Below are positions 27,194 to 34,962 of a DNA stretch of 59,830 bases, piece after piece. The stretch is from Teichococcus vastitatis (GTDB taxonomy: Bacteria; Pseudomonadota; Alphaproteobacteria; Acetobacterales; Acetobacteraceae), in NCBI RefSeq assembly GCF_003604215.1, contig NZ_QXGS01000016.1, positions 1-59,830 on the forward strand, given 5' to 3'. Within the stretch, counting starts at the first letter, position 1; the number at the start of each line of letters is the position of its first letter. Below the pieces are notes generated by a model. That model was given only the letters and a program-made list of their open reading frames with translations, did not search any database and was not told the DNA's origin. Position numbers and translations under genes: made by a program.

Positions 27194-27819
27194 GCCACGC
27201 CCGCATCGCCGGCACGAGCCCCGGTTGCGCGGAATTCGCGCCGCAGCTGCTGCTTCCAGAAATCGAGCAGCGCGGCGAAGTAATCCGGATCGTCCTTCAC
27301 TGTGGTCTGCGCGATCATGCCGCGCATCAGGCACATGGTGGCGTTCATCAGAACCAGCGCGTGCGCGGTGTCGACGCCGGCCTGCTTCGCCAGCTCGGCC
27401 CATACCGCGTTGAGCCCGGCGTGGAATTCCTTGACCACGACCAGGATGCTGCGACGGAACTCGGGATTGTGGCGGGCTTCCGGCAGGTACTCCATGGTGA
27501 CGTAGAACAACCGGTCGGTCATCATGCGCCACAGGTGATCGACGATCTCGTCCGCCGAGCCGCCGGATCGCCGGATCTCCCCGGCCATCTGGTGCAGAGC
27601 CGCAGTGCAGCCTCGCAACTGGCGTGCGATCGCCGCGACGATGATCTCCTCCTTGGAAGCGAAATGATGCGTCAGCGCGCCGCGCGACATGCCGGCGTGC
27701 TCAGCGATCTCCGGCGTTGACATGCGATAGAAGCCACGGTCGTGCAGCAAGTCGATGGTGGCATCGAGCAGCCGCGCCGTGGTGTCCGCGCTTCGCTCGT
27801 GCTGGGATCTCCGCACCAT
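27190..27819 (-). CDS. TetR/AcrR-family regulator heading the transport-hydrolase operon
   Basis: From the ATG at 27819 the 209-residue protein has an N-terminal helix-turn-helix (ARLLDATIDLLHDRGFYRMS, TPEIAEHAGMSRGALTHHF) and a C-terminal ligand-binding helical domain ending FRATGARAGDAGVA. It is the first gene of a chain of four-base overlaps that runs to the GTPase at 13677, so it probably autoregulates the whole unit and releases DNA on binding the imported compound. Upstream there is an eight-base palindrome GTTGCAAC at 27836-27843 and a TTGACT (minus strand, 27875-27870), but no convincing -10 at standard spacing. Confidence 0.88.
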   Translation of the reverse strand: MVRRSQHERSADTTARLLDATIDLLHDRGFYRMSTPEIAEHAGMSRGALTHHFASKEEIIVAAIARQLRGCTAALHQMAGEIRRSGGSADEIVDHLWRMMTDRLFYVTMEYLPEARHNPEFRRSILVVVKEFHAGLNAVWAELAKQAGVDTAHALVLMNATMCLMRGMIAQTTVKDDPDYFAALLDFWKQQLRREFRATGARAGDAGVA

Positions 27820-28158
27820 GGGCTCCGTCGCGGTTGTTGCAACGAAGCGTGCGCTGCCGACAAGAATACAGTCAAGCCTGTTTGTTTCAGTTTCGTGTGG
27901 ATGAGGCGGAACAGCCATGGCCGTCTCAACGCGACGTTGAAGTGGAAGCACGGCAGTCCGGTATGCGTTGGAATGCCTGGTCCGGCCCGATCCATCGCCG
28001 GGCTGCGCCCGATCAACGTGCGTGGAGGCGATCTCTGTAGTCAGCATTGGAACACGACGCCGACGTGCGATGCCGCGATCATGCGCGATCCGGATGCGAT
28101 GCGGGAACGACGGCGCGCCGCGGTTGTTGCGGCGCCGGCTGCACGCGCGTTCCGCTGC
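27820..28158. other. Region upstream of tetR
   Basis: About 340 bases without a supportable gene. It must hold the promoter for the tetR-liv operon reading leftward and lies downstream of the minus-strand glycosyltransferase-like gene at 28159. A TTGACT on the minus strand at 27875-27870 is the only promoter-like box noticed. Confidence 0.4.
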
Positions 28159-28830
28159 CTAGCCGGGCAACCGGACTTCCTCCAGCCAGGCTGCCAGGCG
28201 CTGTTGTTCCGGTGATGGTTCCGCGAGGCCGCGCAGGGCATCGCGCAGAGGCGGAAGATCGTCGGCCGTGTCGATGTCCCGCCGCGTCGGCAACAGCGAC
28301 AGGCCGCCACGATTCCGCAGGGCGTATCGCAGCGCGTCGGCGGTGCCGCTGGTGGAGTAGGGCACCGCAGCCCAGGTTTCGGCCGGCACCGGCGCGCGTC
28401 CGCCGAACAGCCAGAAGCCGCCATCCTCTGCGGGACCCAGCGTATAGGGGCAGTCCGGATCATCCAGCCGCGCAACGGCCTGCCGGATCAGGGCGGGCGT
28501 CAGCGCCGGCATGTCGGCGCCCACCAGCAGGACCCGGTCATGCCGCTTCATCAAGGATGCGTAGATCCGGTCGAGCCGCTGGCCGAGTCCGCCTTCACCC
28601 TGCCAGAGCGCCGGGAAGCCGCGCCAGATCCCGGCGTCGCAGCCGGCTTCCTCGGCCACCGCCCAGTAGCCCTGCACCACGTCGTCCGCGCCCCGGGCCG
28701 CCGCCGCGACCGCCGCCGCCGCCAGGACGTGGAAGCGGCTGGCGGCCGCGTTCCCCATTCCGGCGGCCAGCCGCGTCTTCAGCGGCGAGAGACCCGGCGT
28801 CTTGACGAAGATGGCGATCGCCGCGGTCAT
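28159..28830 (-). CDS. TIGR04282/DUF2064-type nucleotidyl- or glycosyltransferase
   Basis: The 223-residue protein begins AIAIFVKTPGLSPLKTRLAAGMG, with the KTPxxGxxKTRL pattern of the DUF2064 (CofC-like) family, and has VLLVGADMPALTPALI and LGPAEDGGFWLFG as further family marks. The fold is that of GT-A nucleotidyltransferases. The ATG at 28830 overlaps the stop of the companion gene (ATGA). These two families commonly occur side by side; their product is not established to my knowledge, although some occur in arsenosugar clusters. Confidence 0.82.
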   Translation of the reverse strand: MTAAIAIFVKTPGLSPLKTRLAAGMGNAAASRFHVLAAAAVAAAARGADDVVQGYWAVAEEAGCDAGIWRGFPALWQGEGGLGQRLDRIYASLMKRHDRVLLVGADMPALTPALIRQAVARLDDPDCPYTLGPAEDGGFWLFGGRAPVPAETWAAVPYSTSGTADALRYALRNRGGLSLLPTRRDIDTADDLPPLRDALRGLAEPSPEQQRLAAWLEEVRLPG

Positions 28831-29579
28831 GTCGGGGTTTTCCGTTTCAGGCGCCACCAGGCACCGAGCGCCTGCCGGGCGGTCAGCCGCCAATGCAGCC
28901 AGGTCGTGCGGAGCCAGCCATGCCTGGCGTATTTGCGGGCGCTGGTGGTCAGGGTCGCGTTGATCTCCCGCAGCGGCAGCCCGGCGCCACGGGCGGCCCA
29001 GACCAGCAGGTGGTCCTCGCCATAAGGCGCGGTCTCGTCGAAGCCGCCCAGCCTGTGGAACCACAGGGCCGGCAGCACGAAGCCCTGGTCGCCGAAGGGC
29101 AACCCGAGCCGGCGTGATCGCCAGTTCGCGCCGCGCGCATTCCAACGCGCCAGCGCCGGCCCATCCTGGCCAAAGGCCAGGCTGAACCATCCCAGCACCG
29201 GTTGGGATCCGCTCATCACGGCCTGCAGGGCGCCCAGGGCGGCCGCGTCCAGCCGGGTGTCGGCATGCAGGAACCAGAGCCATTCGCCACGCGCCGTCGC
29301 CGCGCCGGCGTTCATCTGGCGTGCCCGCCCCGCCGGCGTGGACAAAAGGCGCAGGGGCAGGGCGGCGGGCCATGCCTTGGGCAACTCCATCGTTTCGCCG
29401 CCGGCCTGCACCAGCAGCACCTCGCTCGCGGCTGGCAGGGCGCAGAGCTGGCCAAGCAGCCCGGGCGCTTCGGTTTCCCCCTGCGCCAGCGGGATGATCA
29501 CGCTCAGGCGCGGCCTTTCTCCTGGCGGCGTGGTGCCGCCGGCCGTATGGCTGCCATCCGTCCACAGATCCCGGATCAT
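28827..29579 (-). CDS. TIGR04283-type family-2 glycosyltransferase
   Basis: The 250-residue GT-A enzyme has the nucleotide-binding start RLSVIIPLAQGETEAPGLL, the segment GRARQMNAGAATARGEWLWFLHADTRLD with the DxD-equivalent HADT, and PFGDQGFVLPALWFHRLGGF, all typical of this family. Start at the ATG at 29579 shares bases with the start of the divergent FAD gene (CATG at 29577-29580), leaving no space between them. It is coupled to the downstream TIGR04282-type gene. Confidence 0.82.
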   Translation of the reverse strand: MIRDLWTDGSHTAGGTTPPGERPRLSVIIPLAQGETEAPGLLGQLCALPAASEVLLVQAGGETMELPKAWPAALPLRLLSTPAGRARQMNAGAATARGEWLWFLHADTRLDAAALGALQAVMSGSQPVLGWFSLAFGQDGPALARWNARGANWRSRRLGLPFGDQGFVLPALWFHRLGGFDETAPYGEDHLLVWAARGAGLPLREINATLTTSARKYARHGWLRTTWLHWRLTARQALGAWWRLKRKTPT

Positions 29580-30735
29580 GAGCCAGCCCGCCGCATCATG
29601 CCGCCCGCAGGGCCGCCACCTGGTTCTGCTGGGGGCCGGGCACGCCCATCTCCACCTGCTGCGCCATGCCGCACGCTTCCGCCGGGCCGGCCACGCCGTG
29701 ACCCTCGTGGCGCCCGGGCCGTTCTGGTATTCCGGCCTCGCCACCGGCATGCTCGGCGGCCGGCACGACGCGGCAGCCGACCAGATCGACGTGGCGGCGC
29801 TGGCCGCCCAGGGCGGTGTCCGCTTCGTCCGGGACAGCGCCACGGGCCTCAACCGCGCGGCGCGGCTGGTGCGGCTGGCCGCTGGTGCGCCGCTGGCCTA
29901 CGACGCCCTGTCCGTGGCGCTGGGCAGCAGCGTGGCTCCCTTGCCCGACACCGCGCCCGAGGCACTGCCGATGATCACCGGCGCCAAGCCGATCGCCGGG
30001 CTGTGGGCGCTGCGCGAGGCGCTGGAGCGCGGCTTCCGTGCCGGCACCGGACCGGCGCGGATCGTGGTGGCCGGTGGCGGCGTCACCGGCTGCGAACTGG
30101 CGGCCAATCTGGCGGCCCTGGTCCGCCGGCAGGGCGCCGCCGCCTCGGTGTCGCTGGTGTGCCCGCCCGGGGAATTGCTGCGGAGCCTGCGGCCTTCGGC
30201 CGCGGCCGGCGTCATCCGGGCGCTGCAGGATCAGGATATCATGCTGCGGCAGGATGGGCCGGTGCGGGCCGTGCGGCCCGGCCTGCTGCACCTTCCGGAA
30301 GGCCGGCAGCTGCCATTCGACCTTCTGGTGAACGCCAGCGGCCTGGTGCCTCCCGCTGTTCTGCGCGGCTTCGGTCTGCCCCTGGATGCCGGGGGCGCCC
30401 TGCTGGTCGACCGGCAGCTGCGCAGCCTTGGCGATCCGCGGGTGCATGGCGCCGGGGACTGCGTCGCGATCGCCGGCCACCCGCTGCCCCGCGCCGGGGT
30501 GCAGGCGGTGCGGCAGGCGCCGGTCCTGCTGCACAACCTGCTGGCGGCGTTGGGAACCGGGGCGCCACGAGCCTTCCGGCCGCGACCCGGCGCGCTGTGG
30601 ATCATGAACCTCGGCGATGGCACCGGATTGGCGAATTACGGCGCGCTGCATTGGCGCGGCCGCCCGGCCCTGCTGCTGAAGGACTGGATCGACCAGCGTT
30701 TCATGCGGCGGCACCGCAGCGTCATCCGCGGGTGA
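29578..30735 (+). CDS. FAD/NAD(P)-dependent oxidoreductase, NDH-2/SelD-N-terminus-like
   Basis: The 385-residue protein has a first dinucleotide site near the start (HLVLLGAGHAHLHLLRHAA), FWYSGLATGMLGG, a second Rossmann site (RIVVAGGGVTGCELAANLAA) and a late FAD motif (RVHGAGDCVAIAGHPLPRAG). The arrangement matches type II NADH dehydrogenase/sulfide:quinone reductase relatives and the flavoprotein domain that is fused to selenophosphate synthetase in some bacteria. It ends with a membrane-proximal RPALLLKDWIDQRFMRRHR segment. The ATG at 29578 overlaps the divergent glycosyltransferase start; the frame upstream is a shadow. The electron donor and acceptor are unknown. Confidence 0.82.
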   Translation: MSQPAASCRPQGRHLVLLGAGHAHLHLLRHAARFRRAGHAVTLVAPGPFWYSGLATGMLGGRHDAAADQIDVAALAAQGGVRFVRDSATGLNRAARLVRLAAGAPLAYDALSVALGSSVAPLPDTAPEALPMITGAKPIAGLWALREALERGFRAGTGPARIVVAGGGVTGCELAANLAALVRRQGAAASVSLVCPPGELLRSLRPSAAAGVIRALQDQDIMLRQDGPVRAVRPGLLHLPEGRQLPFDLLVNASGLVPPAVLRGFGLPLDAGGALLVDRQLRSLGDPRVHGAGDCVAIAGHPLPRAGVQAVRQAPVLLHNLLAALGTGAPRAFRPRPGALWIMNLGDGTGLANYGALHWRGRPALLLKDWIDQRFMRRHRSVIRG

Positions 30736-31150
30736 GCGTTGTCCGGCGACGGATCAGCAGCGGGGCGATGAGCCCGACGCCGAGCCCCCAAAAGCCGTTG
30801 ATCAGCACCGGGCGCAGCAGCGACAGGCCGGACAGGTTGACGGGCCGGCCCTTCAACGGCCCGACCACCAGCACCCCCACCACCGTGGCCAGCAGGCCGA
30901 GCCCGATGCCCCACAGCCAGAGCCGGCCGCGCAGCCGCGGCATCGCCGCGCCGAACAGCACGCCGTACAGCCCGCCCCAGAAGGCGAGGTTCAGGATCTG
31001 CGGGATGCCGAGGGGGGGAACCGCGGCGGTCGGGTAGGGCGCCACCGGCATCATCCCCAGCAGGTAAAGCAACCCCCACATGGCCTGGTGGAAGGTCAGA
31101 ACAGACATGGCCGCCGCCACGAAGCCGAGCACCGCGCGCTGCACCAGCAT
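30722..31150 (-). CDS. Conserved small integral membrane protein
   Basis: The 142-residue protein has four hydrophobic segments (AVLGFVAAAMSVLTFHQAMW, ILNLAFWGGLYGVLFGAAMP, LWGIGLGLLATVVGVLVVG, INGFWGLGVGLIAPLLI). It overlaps the convergent FAD gene by 14 bases at the 3' ends. I do not assign a family; it looks like a real, compact membrane protein with glycine-rich helix packing. It may work with the adjacent flavoprotein, but only position supports this. Confidence 0.65.
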   Translation of the reverse strand: MLVQRAVLGFVAAAMSVLTFHQAMWGLLYLLGMMPVAPYPTAAVPPLGIPQILNLAFWGGLYGVLFGAAMPRLRGRLWLWGIGLGLLATVVGVLVVGPLKGRPVNLSGLSLLRPVLINGFWGLGVGLIAPLLIRRRTTLTRG

Positions 31151-31330
31151 TGCTTTCCAACCTTGTCGATTCCCGGCGAGTCTAGGCATCCCCGGCGGAA
31201 GCTGGAAAGCGACAATAAATCGCCGCGGCGATGCGCCGCAGCTGAAGCAAGCCGGAGCAATATCGCGTATGAAAGGCAGCGAACCCGGAGCCCGCGCGAA
31301 CATGGCCTGCGACGCTGGAGTCGGACCGGC

Positions 31331-32026
31331 ATGAGGTGGCAGCGCTTGTGGCCGGTCCTGCTCGTCATCCTGGCACTGGCGGCGGCTTATGGCCTCGGTC
31401 TGCAGCGCACCCTGTCCTTCGCCTATCTGGGCGAGCAGCGGCAGTTCCTGCAGGCGCTGGTGGCGGCCCGGCCGGCGGCGGCGGCGCTGGGCTATGGCCT
31501 GCTCTACGCCTTGGCCGTCGCGCTGTCGCTGCCGGGCGCCACCGTGCTGACCATGGCCGGCGGGCTGCTGTTCGGCACGCTGGCGGGGGCCGCGGTCGCG
31601 GTGCTGGGCGCCACGCTGGGTGCGGTGCTGCTGTTCCTGGCCGCCCGCCACGCGGTGGGCGACTGGCTGGCGGCGCGCGCCGGACCGATGATGAACCGCA
31701 TCCGCCCGGGGCTGGAGCGGGATGGCTTCAGCTACCTTCTGGCGCTGCGGCTGCTGCCACTGTTTCCCTTCTGGCTGGTCAACCTGGCGCCGGCGCTGGT
31801 GCGCATGCGGCTCGGCACCTTCGCCCTGGCCACGCTGATCGGCATCATTCCCGGCACGCTGGTGTTCGCCTCGGTCGGCGCCGGCATCGGCAGCGTGCTG
31901 GACGAGGGGCGGCAGCCCGACCTGTCGATCATTCTGCGGCCCGCCGTGCTGTTGCCGCTGATCGGCCTGGCGCTGCTCGCCCTGTTACCCGTGGCCTGGC
32001 GCCGCTGGAAGGCTTCGCATGGCTGA
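31331..32026 (+). CDS. TVP38/TMEM64 (DedA-like) membrane protein
   Basis: The 231-residue protein has the SNARE-associated/VTT signature region GATVLTMAGGLLFGTLAGAA, FLAARHAVGDWLA and LALRLLPLFPFWLVNLAPAL, with about six membrane segments. VTT proteins are lipid scramblases or transporters; bacterial TVP38 members are often linked to metal and arsenic or mercury clusters. Its stop overlaps the next gene by eight bases, a pairing that recurs for TVP38 and mercuric-reductase-like flavoproteins. The ATG at 31331 is chosen over the longer frame from 31088. Confidence 0.82.
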   Translation: MRWQRLWPVLLVILALAAAYGLGLQRTLSFAYLGEQRQFLQALVAARPAAAALGYGLLYALAVALSLPGATVLTMAGGLLFGTLAGAAVAVLGATLGAVLLFLAARHAVGDWLAARAGPMMNRIRPGLERDGFSYLLALRLLPLFPFWLVNLAPALVRMRLGTFALATLIGIIPGTLVFASVGAGIGSVLDEGRQPDLSIILRPAVLLPLIGLALLALLPVAWRRWKASHG

Positions 32027-33434
32027 GTTCGACCTCGCGGTGATCGGCGCCGGCTCGGCCGGTCTGTCGGTCACCTATGCCGCGGCGCGGCTCGGCCGGA
32101 AGGTGGTGCTGATCGAGCGCGACCGCATGGGCGGTGATTGCCTGAATGTCGGCTGCGTGCCGAGCAAGGCCCTGCTGAGCGCGGCCCATGCGGCGCGCTC
32201 GGCCCGCGGCGCGGCGCGCTACGGCGTACGCGTGGCCGAGCCGGAGATCGACTGGGCCGGTGTCCGCGCCCATGTGCGCCGCGCCATCGACACCATCGCG
32301 CCCGTGGATTCCGCCGAGCGCTACAGCGGCCTCGGCGCCACCGTGCTACGCGCCGAGGCGCGCTTCGTCGAGCCCGGGACGCTGATGGCGGAGGGCCGCC
32401 GCCTGACCGCGCGCCGCATCGTGGTCGCCGCCGGCAGCCGCGCCGCGGTGCCGCCCATCCCCGGCCTCGCCGCGCTGCCCTTCCTGACCAACGACACGCT
32501 GTTCGACTTGGCGGAGCGGCCGGACCACCTGCTGATCCTCGGCGGTGGCGCCATCGGGCTGGAGATGGCGCAGGCGCATGCCGCGCTGGGCTGCCGCGTC
32601 ACCGTGGTGGAGCAGGGCCGCATCGCTGCGCAGGAGGATGCCGAGCTGGCCGACGGGCTGCGCGACGTGCTGCAGGCCGAGGGCGTCGCCCTGCTGGAGA
32701 ACACCCGCGTCACCGCCGCCGAGCCGGGCCCGGTTTTGGTGCTGGAGGATGGCCGGCGGATCGCCGGCAGCCACCTGCTGGTCGCCACCGGCCGGCGCGC
32801 CAACCTGGAGGATCTGGGGCTCGACGCCGCCGGCATCCGCGCCACGGCGCAGGGCATCGCCACCGATCGCGGCCTGTGCAGCCTGACGCAGCGCCATGTC
32901 TTCGCCGCCGGCGACATCGCCGACCCGGACGGCATCGGCCCGCGCCGGCTGACCCATGTCGCCGGCTACCATGCCGGCATCATCATCCGGCGCGCCTTGT
33001 TCCGCCTGCCGGCGCGGCTCGACTACGCAGCCCTGCCGCGCGTCACCTATACCGACCCGGAGCTGGCGCAGGTCGGCCTGACGGAGGCCGAGGCGGCCGG
33101 AACGGGCCGGCCGCACCGGGTGCTGCGCTTTCCCATGGCGGAGAACGACCGCGCGATCGCCGAGGGGCGCACCGAAGGCCTGGTGAAGCTGGTGGTGACG
33201 CCGGGGGGCAAGCTGCTCGGTGCCGGCATCCTGGCGCCGCATGCGGGGGAGATGATCGGGCTCTGGACCCAGGCGATCGGCCGTGGCGTGCCGCTCTCGG
33301 CGGTGGCCGGCATGATCCTGCCCTATCCGACCCGCGCCGAGGCCGGCAAGCGGGTCGCCGGCGCCTTCTATTCCGAGCGCCTGTTCGGCCCCTGGAGCCG
33401 GCGCCTGGCCGGCCTGCTCGGCGCCTTGCCCTAG
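32019..33434 (+). CDS. Pyridine nucleotide-disulfide oxidoreductase, dihydrolipoamide dehydrogenase/MerA-like
   Basis: The 471-residue protein has the FAD site LAVIGAGSAGLSVTYAAARL, the redox disulfide in MGGDCLNVGCVPSKALL, the NAD(P) site HLLILGGGAIGLEMAQAHAA, VFAAGDIADPDG, and the C-terminal dimerisation domain (ALPRVTYTDPELAQVGLTE). The second redox dyad that dihydrolipoamide dehydrogenase keeps as HPTxSE reads PYPTRAE, so this is a divergent member and not a standard Lpd. It is translationally coupled to the TVP38 gene. Its TAG stop and the stop of the convergent gene share the palindrome CTAG (33431-33434). Confidence 0.85.
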   Translation: MAEFDLAVIGAGSAGLSVTYAAARLGRKVVLIERDRMGGDCLNVGCVPSKALLSAAHAARSARGAARYGVRVAEPEIDWAGVRAHVRRAIDTIAPVDSAERYSGLGATVLRAEARFVEPGTLMAEGRRLTARRIVVAAGSRAAVPPIPGLAALPFLTNDTLFDLAERPDHLLILGGGAIGLEMAQAHAALGCRVTVVEQGRIAAQEDAELADGLRDVLQAEGVALLENTRVTAAEPGPVLVLEDGRRIAGSHLLVATGRRANLEDLGLDAAGIRATAQGIATDRGLCSLTQRHVFAAGDIADPDGIGPRRLTHVAGYHAGIIIRRALFRLPARLDYAALPRVTYTDPELAQVGLTEAEAAGTGRPHRVLRFPMAENDRAIAEGRTEGLVKLVVTPGGKLLGAGILAPHAGEMIGLWTQAIGRGVPLSAVAGMILPYPTRAEAGKRVAGAFYSERLFGPWSRRLAGLLGALP

Positions 33435-34294
33435 CCGGCGGCGGGCCAGAGCAGACTGGTCTCGGAGCGGGGCCGGCCAGCCAGTGCCCGCTCGGCCGGC
33501 GGCAGCACGTCGCGCGAGGGCCACAGGCCGCTGGCCAGGGCCAGCCGGTAATCCGGCGGCAGTCCGGCCTGCCGCATTGCGGCCATGGCGCCGATGTGGT
33601 CGTAGCGCAGCGCCCGGTGCTCCACCCGCAGCCCATCCGGGTCCGGCCGGAGCAGCGAGAACCAGCCGCGCGGCGTGCCATCATCGGCGGGCATGCCGAT
33701 GGCGCCGGGGTTGTGCCAGAGCGCGGCACCGAGCCGGCGGGTGAACGGCAGCCCGCAATGGCCGGCCACGATGCCGTCGCAGCCGGTGGCGGTCAGCTCG
33801 TCCCGCAGCGTCTGCTCCGCGGCGGAGGCGAACAGGAAGCGGCTGGTGCTGTTCGCGCCGCCATGCAGCACCGCCAGCCGCCTTCCGGCGATTTCCAGCA
33901 CCCGTCGCGAGGGCAAGGCCGCCATCCAGGCGCGCTGTTCCGGCGTCACCTGCCGCGCCGCATGCGCGTACCAGGCGCGGGACAACAGGTCGCAGGCGGT
34001 GCCGCCCTCGAAGCCTCAGCCGCAATCCGTGTTATCGGCGGCCAGGCTTTCCTCGCAATTGCCGGCGATCACCGCGATGCCGCTCGCCATCACCAGATCC
34101 AGCGTCGCCGCGGCGTCCGCGCAATACGCGGCCACGTCCCCTGTGCAGAAGATATGGGCAGGGGGGATGCCCAGGCGCCGTGCCTCGGCCAGTACCGCCC
34201 GCGTGGCCTGCAGGTTGGAATAGGGCCCGCCGAAGCAGAGCACCGGCCCATCCGCCCGCAGCACGGGCGCGGCGTCGAACTGGTCGCGGATCAT
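33431..34294 (-). CDS. Metallophosphoesterase-like protein, candidate selenoprotein (in-frame UGA)
   Basis: The frame opens at the ATG at 34294 (ATGA overlap with the PhnC-like stop) and is one uninterrupted 288-codon frame except for a TGA at 34016-34018, codon 93. Before it: FGGPYSNLQATRAVL, CTGDVAAYCAD, AGNCEESLA, NTDCG. After it: GFEGGTACDLLSRAWYAHA, VLHGGANSTSRFL, IVAGHCGLPFTRRLG, WHNPGAIGMP. As I recall the family, relatives read DCGCGF at this point, so TGA stands where a Cys codon is expected, forming Cys91-Gly-Sec93. The classic DxH metal motif is also replaced (GGPYSN), while GDxxAY, GNCEE, HGG and GHCG remain. Either UGA encodes selenocysteine or a TGC/TGT-to-TGA mutation split the gene into 92 and about 185 codons. 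Coupling to the phosphonate-type transporter suggests action on an imported phosphorus compound. Confidence 0.7.
33977..34018 (-). promoter_or_regulatory. UGA codon with candidate bacterial SECIS hairpins
   Basis: Directly after the TGA (34016-34018) the coding RNA can fold a short stem at 34007-33994 (GGGCG with CGCCU, one G-U, loop GCAC) and a second stem at 33993-33977 (GCGAC with GUC and GC, two-base bulge, loop CUGUU). The second loop lies 27 bases from the UGA and carries a GU, in the distance range known for bacterial SECIS elements. Drawn by eye; this GC content makes short stems common, so support is moderate only. Confidence 0.3.
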
Positions 34295-34962
34295 GGTGGG
34301 TGGAGCCTTCCCTCGTGCAGCCGCAGGCGGCGGTCGGCGAAGCGCTGTGCCAGGGCGGGCTGGTGCAGGCAGAGCAGCACGGCCAGGCCCTCGTGCCGCG
34401 CCAGATCCCGGATCAACGCCAGCACTGCCTCCGCATTGCCGGGATCCAGGCTGGCCACCGGCTCATCCGCCAGCAGCACCGGGGCGCGCTGCGCCAGGGC
34501 GCGGGCGATGGCGACGCGCTGCCGCTGTCCGCCCGACAGGCGGTCGGCGCGCCGCGCGCCCAGGCCTGCCAGCCCGACGCGCTCCAGGCAGTCATCGGCC
34601 AGGGCGCGTTCCGCCGCCGGCCACAGCCGCAGCGTGGCGCGCAGAAAGCCGACCCGCCCGAGCGTGCCCACCAGAACATTGCCGCGGGCCGAGAGCCGGT
34701 TGGCCAGGGCGTGCTGCTGGAACACCAGGGCCGGGCGGGCGGCGGCGGAAACCTGCCCGCTATGCGGCAGCAGCCCGGCGACGGCACGCAGCAGCGTGGT
34801 CTTGCCGGCGCCGGACTCGCCCTCGATCGCCAGCACCTCGCCGGGCGCCACCGCAAGGGAGACGCCGCGTAGCACCGCCTGGCCACCACGCCGAACCTCC
34901 AGCCCGTCGACAACGAGGCCGCCGGCGCCGATGCGCGCGGCAGGAGGCGCGACGAGGTTCAC
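34291..34962 (-). CDS. phnC: Phosphonate-type ABC transporter ATP-binding protein
   Basis: A GTG at 34962, overlapping the permease stop (GTGA), gives a 223-residue ATPase with Walker A AIEGESGAGKTTLLRAV, the PhnC-like segment LVFQQHALANRLSARGNVL, signature RLSGGQRQRVAIARALA and Walker B VLLADEPVASLDP. Symbol by similarity to the PhnCDE importer for phosphonates and phosphite. It is slightly shorter than many PhnC proteins. Coupled on both sides. Confidence 0.85.
   Translation of the reverse strand: MNLVAPPAARIGAGGLVVDGLEVRRGGQAVLRGVSLAVAPGEVLAIEGESGAGKTTLLRAVAGLLPHSGQVSAAARPALVFQQHALANRLSARGNVLVGTLGRVGFLRATLRLWPAAERALADDCLERVGLAGLGARRADRLSGGQRQRVAIARALAQRAPVLLADEPVASLDPGNAEAVLALIRDLARHEGLAVLLCLHQPALAQRFADRRLRLHEGRLHPP

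Noticed and set aside
27836-27875. Standard sigma-70 promoter for tetR using TTGACT at 27875-27870
   Set aside because: No acceptable -10 box at 16-18 bases spacing; kept only as a note in the gene entry.
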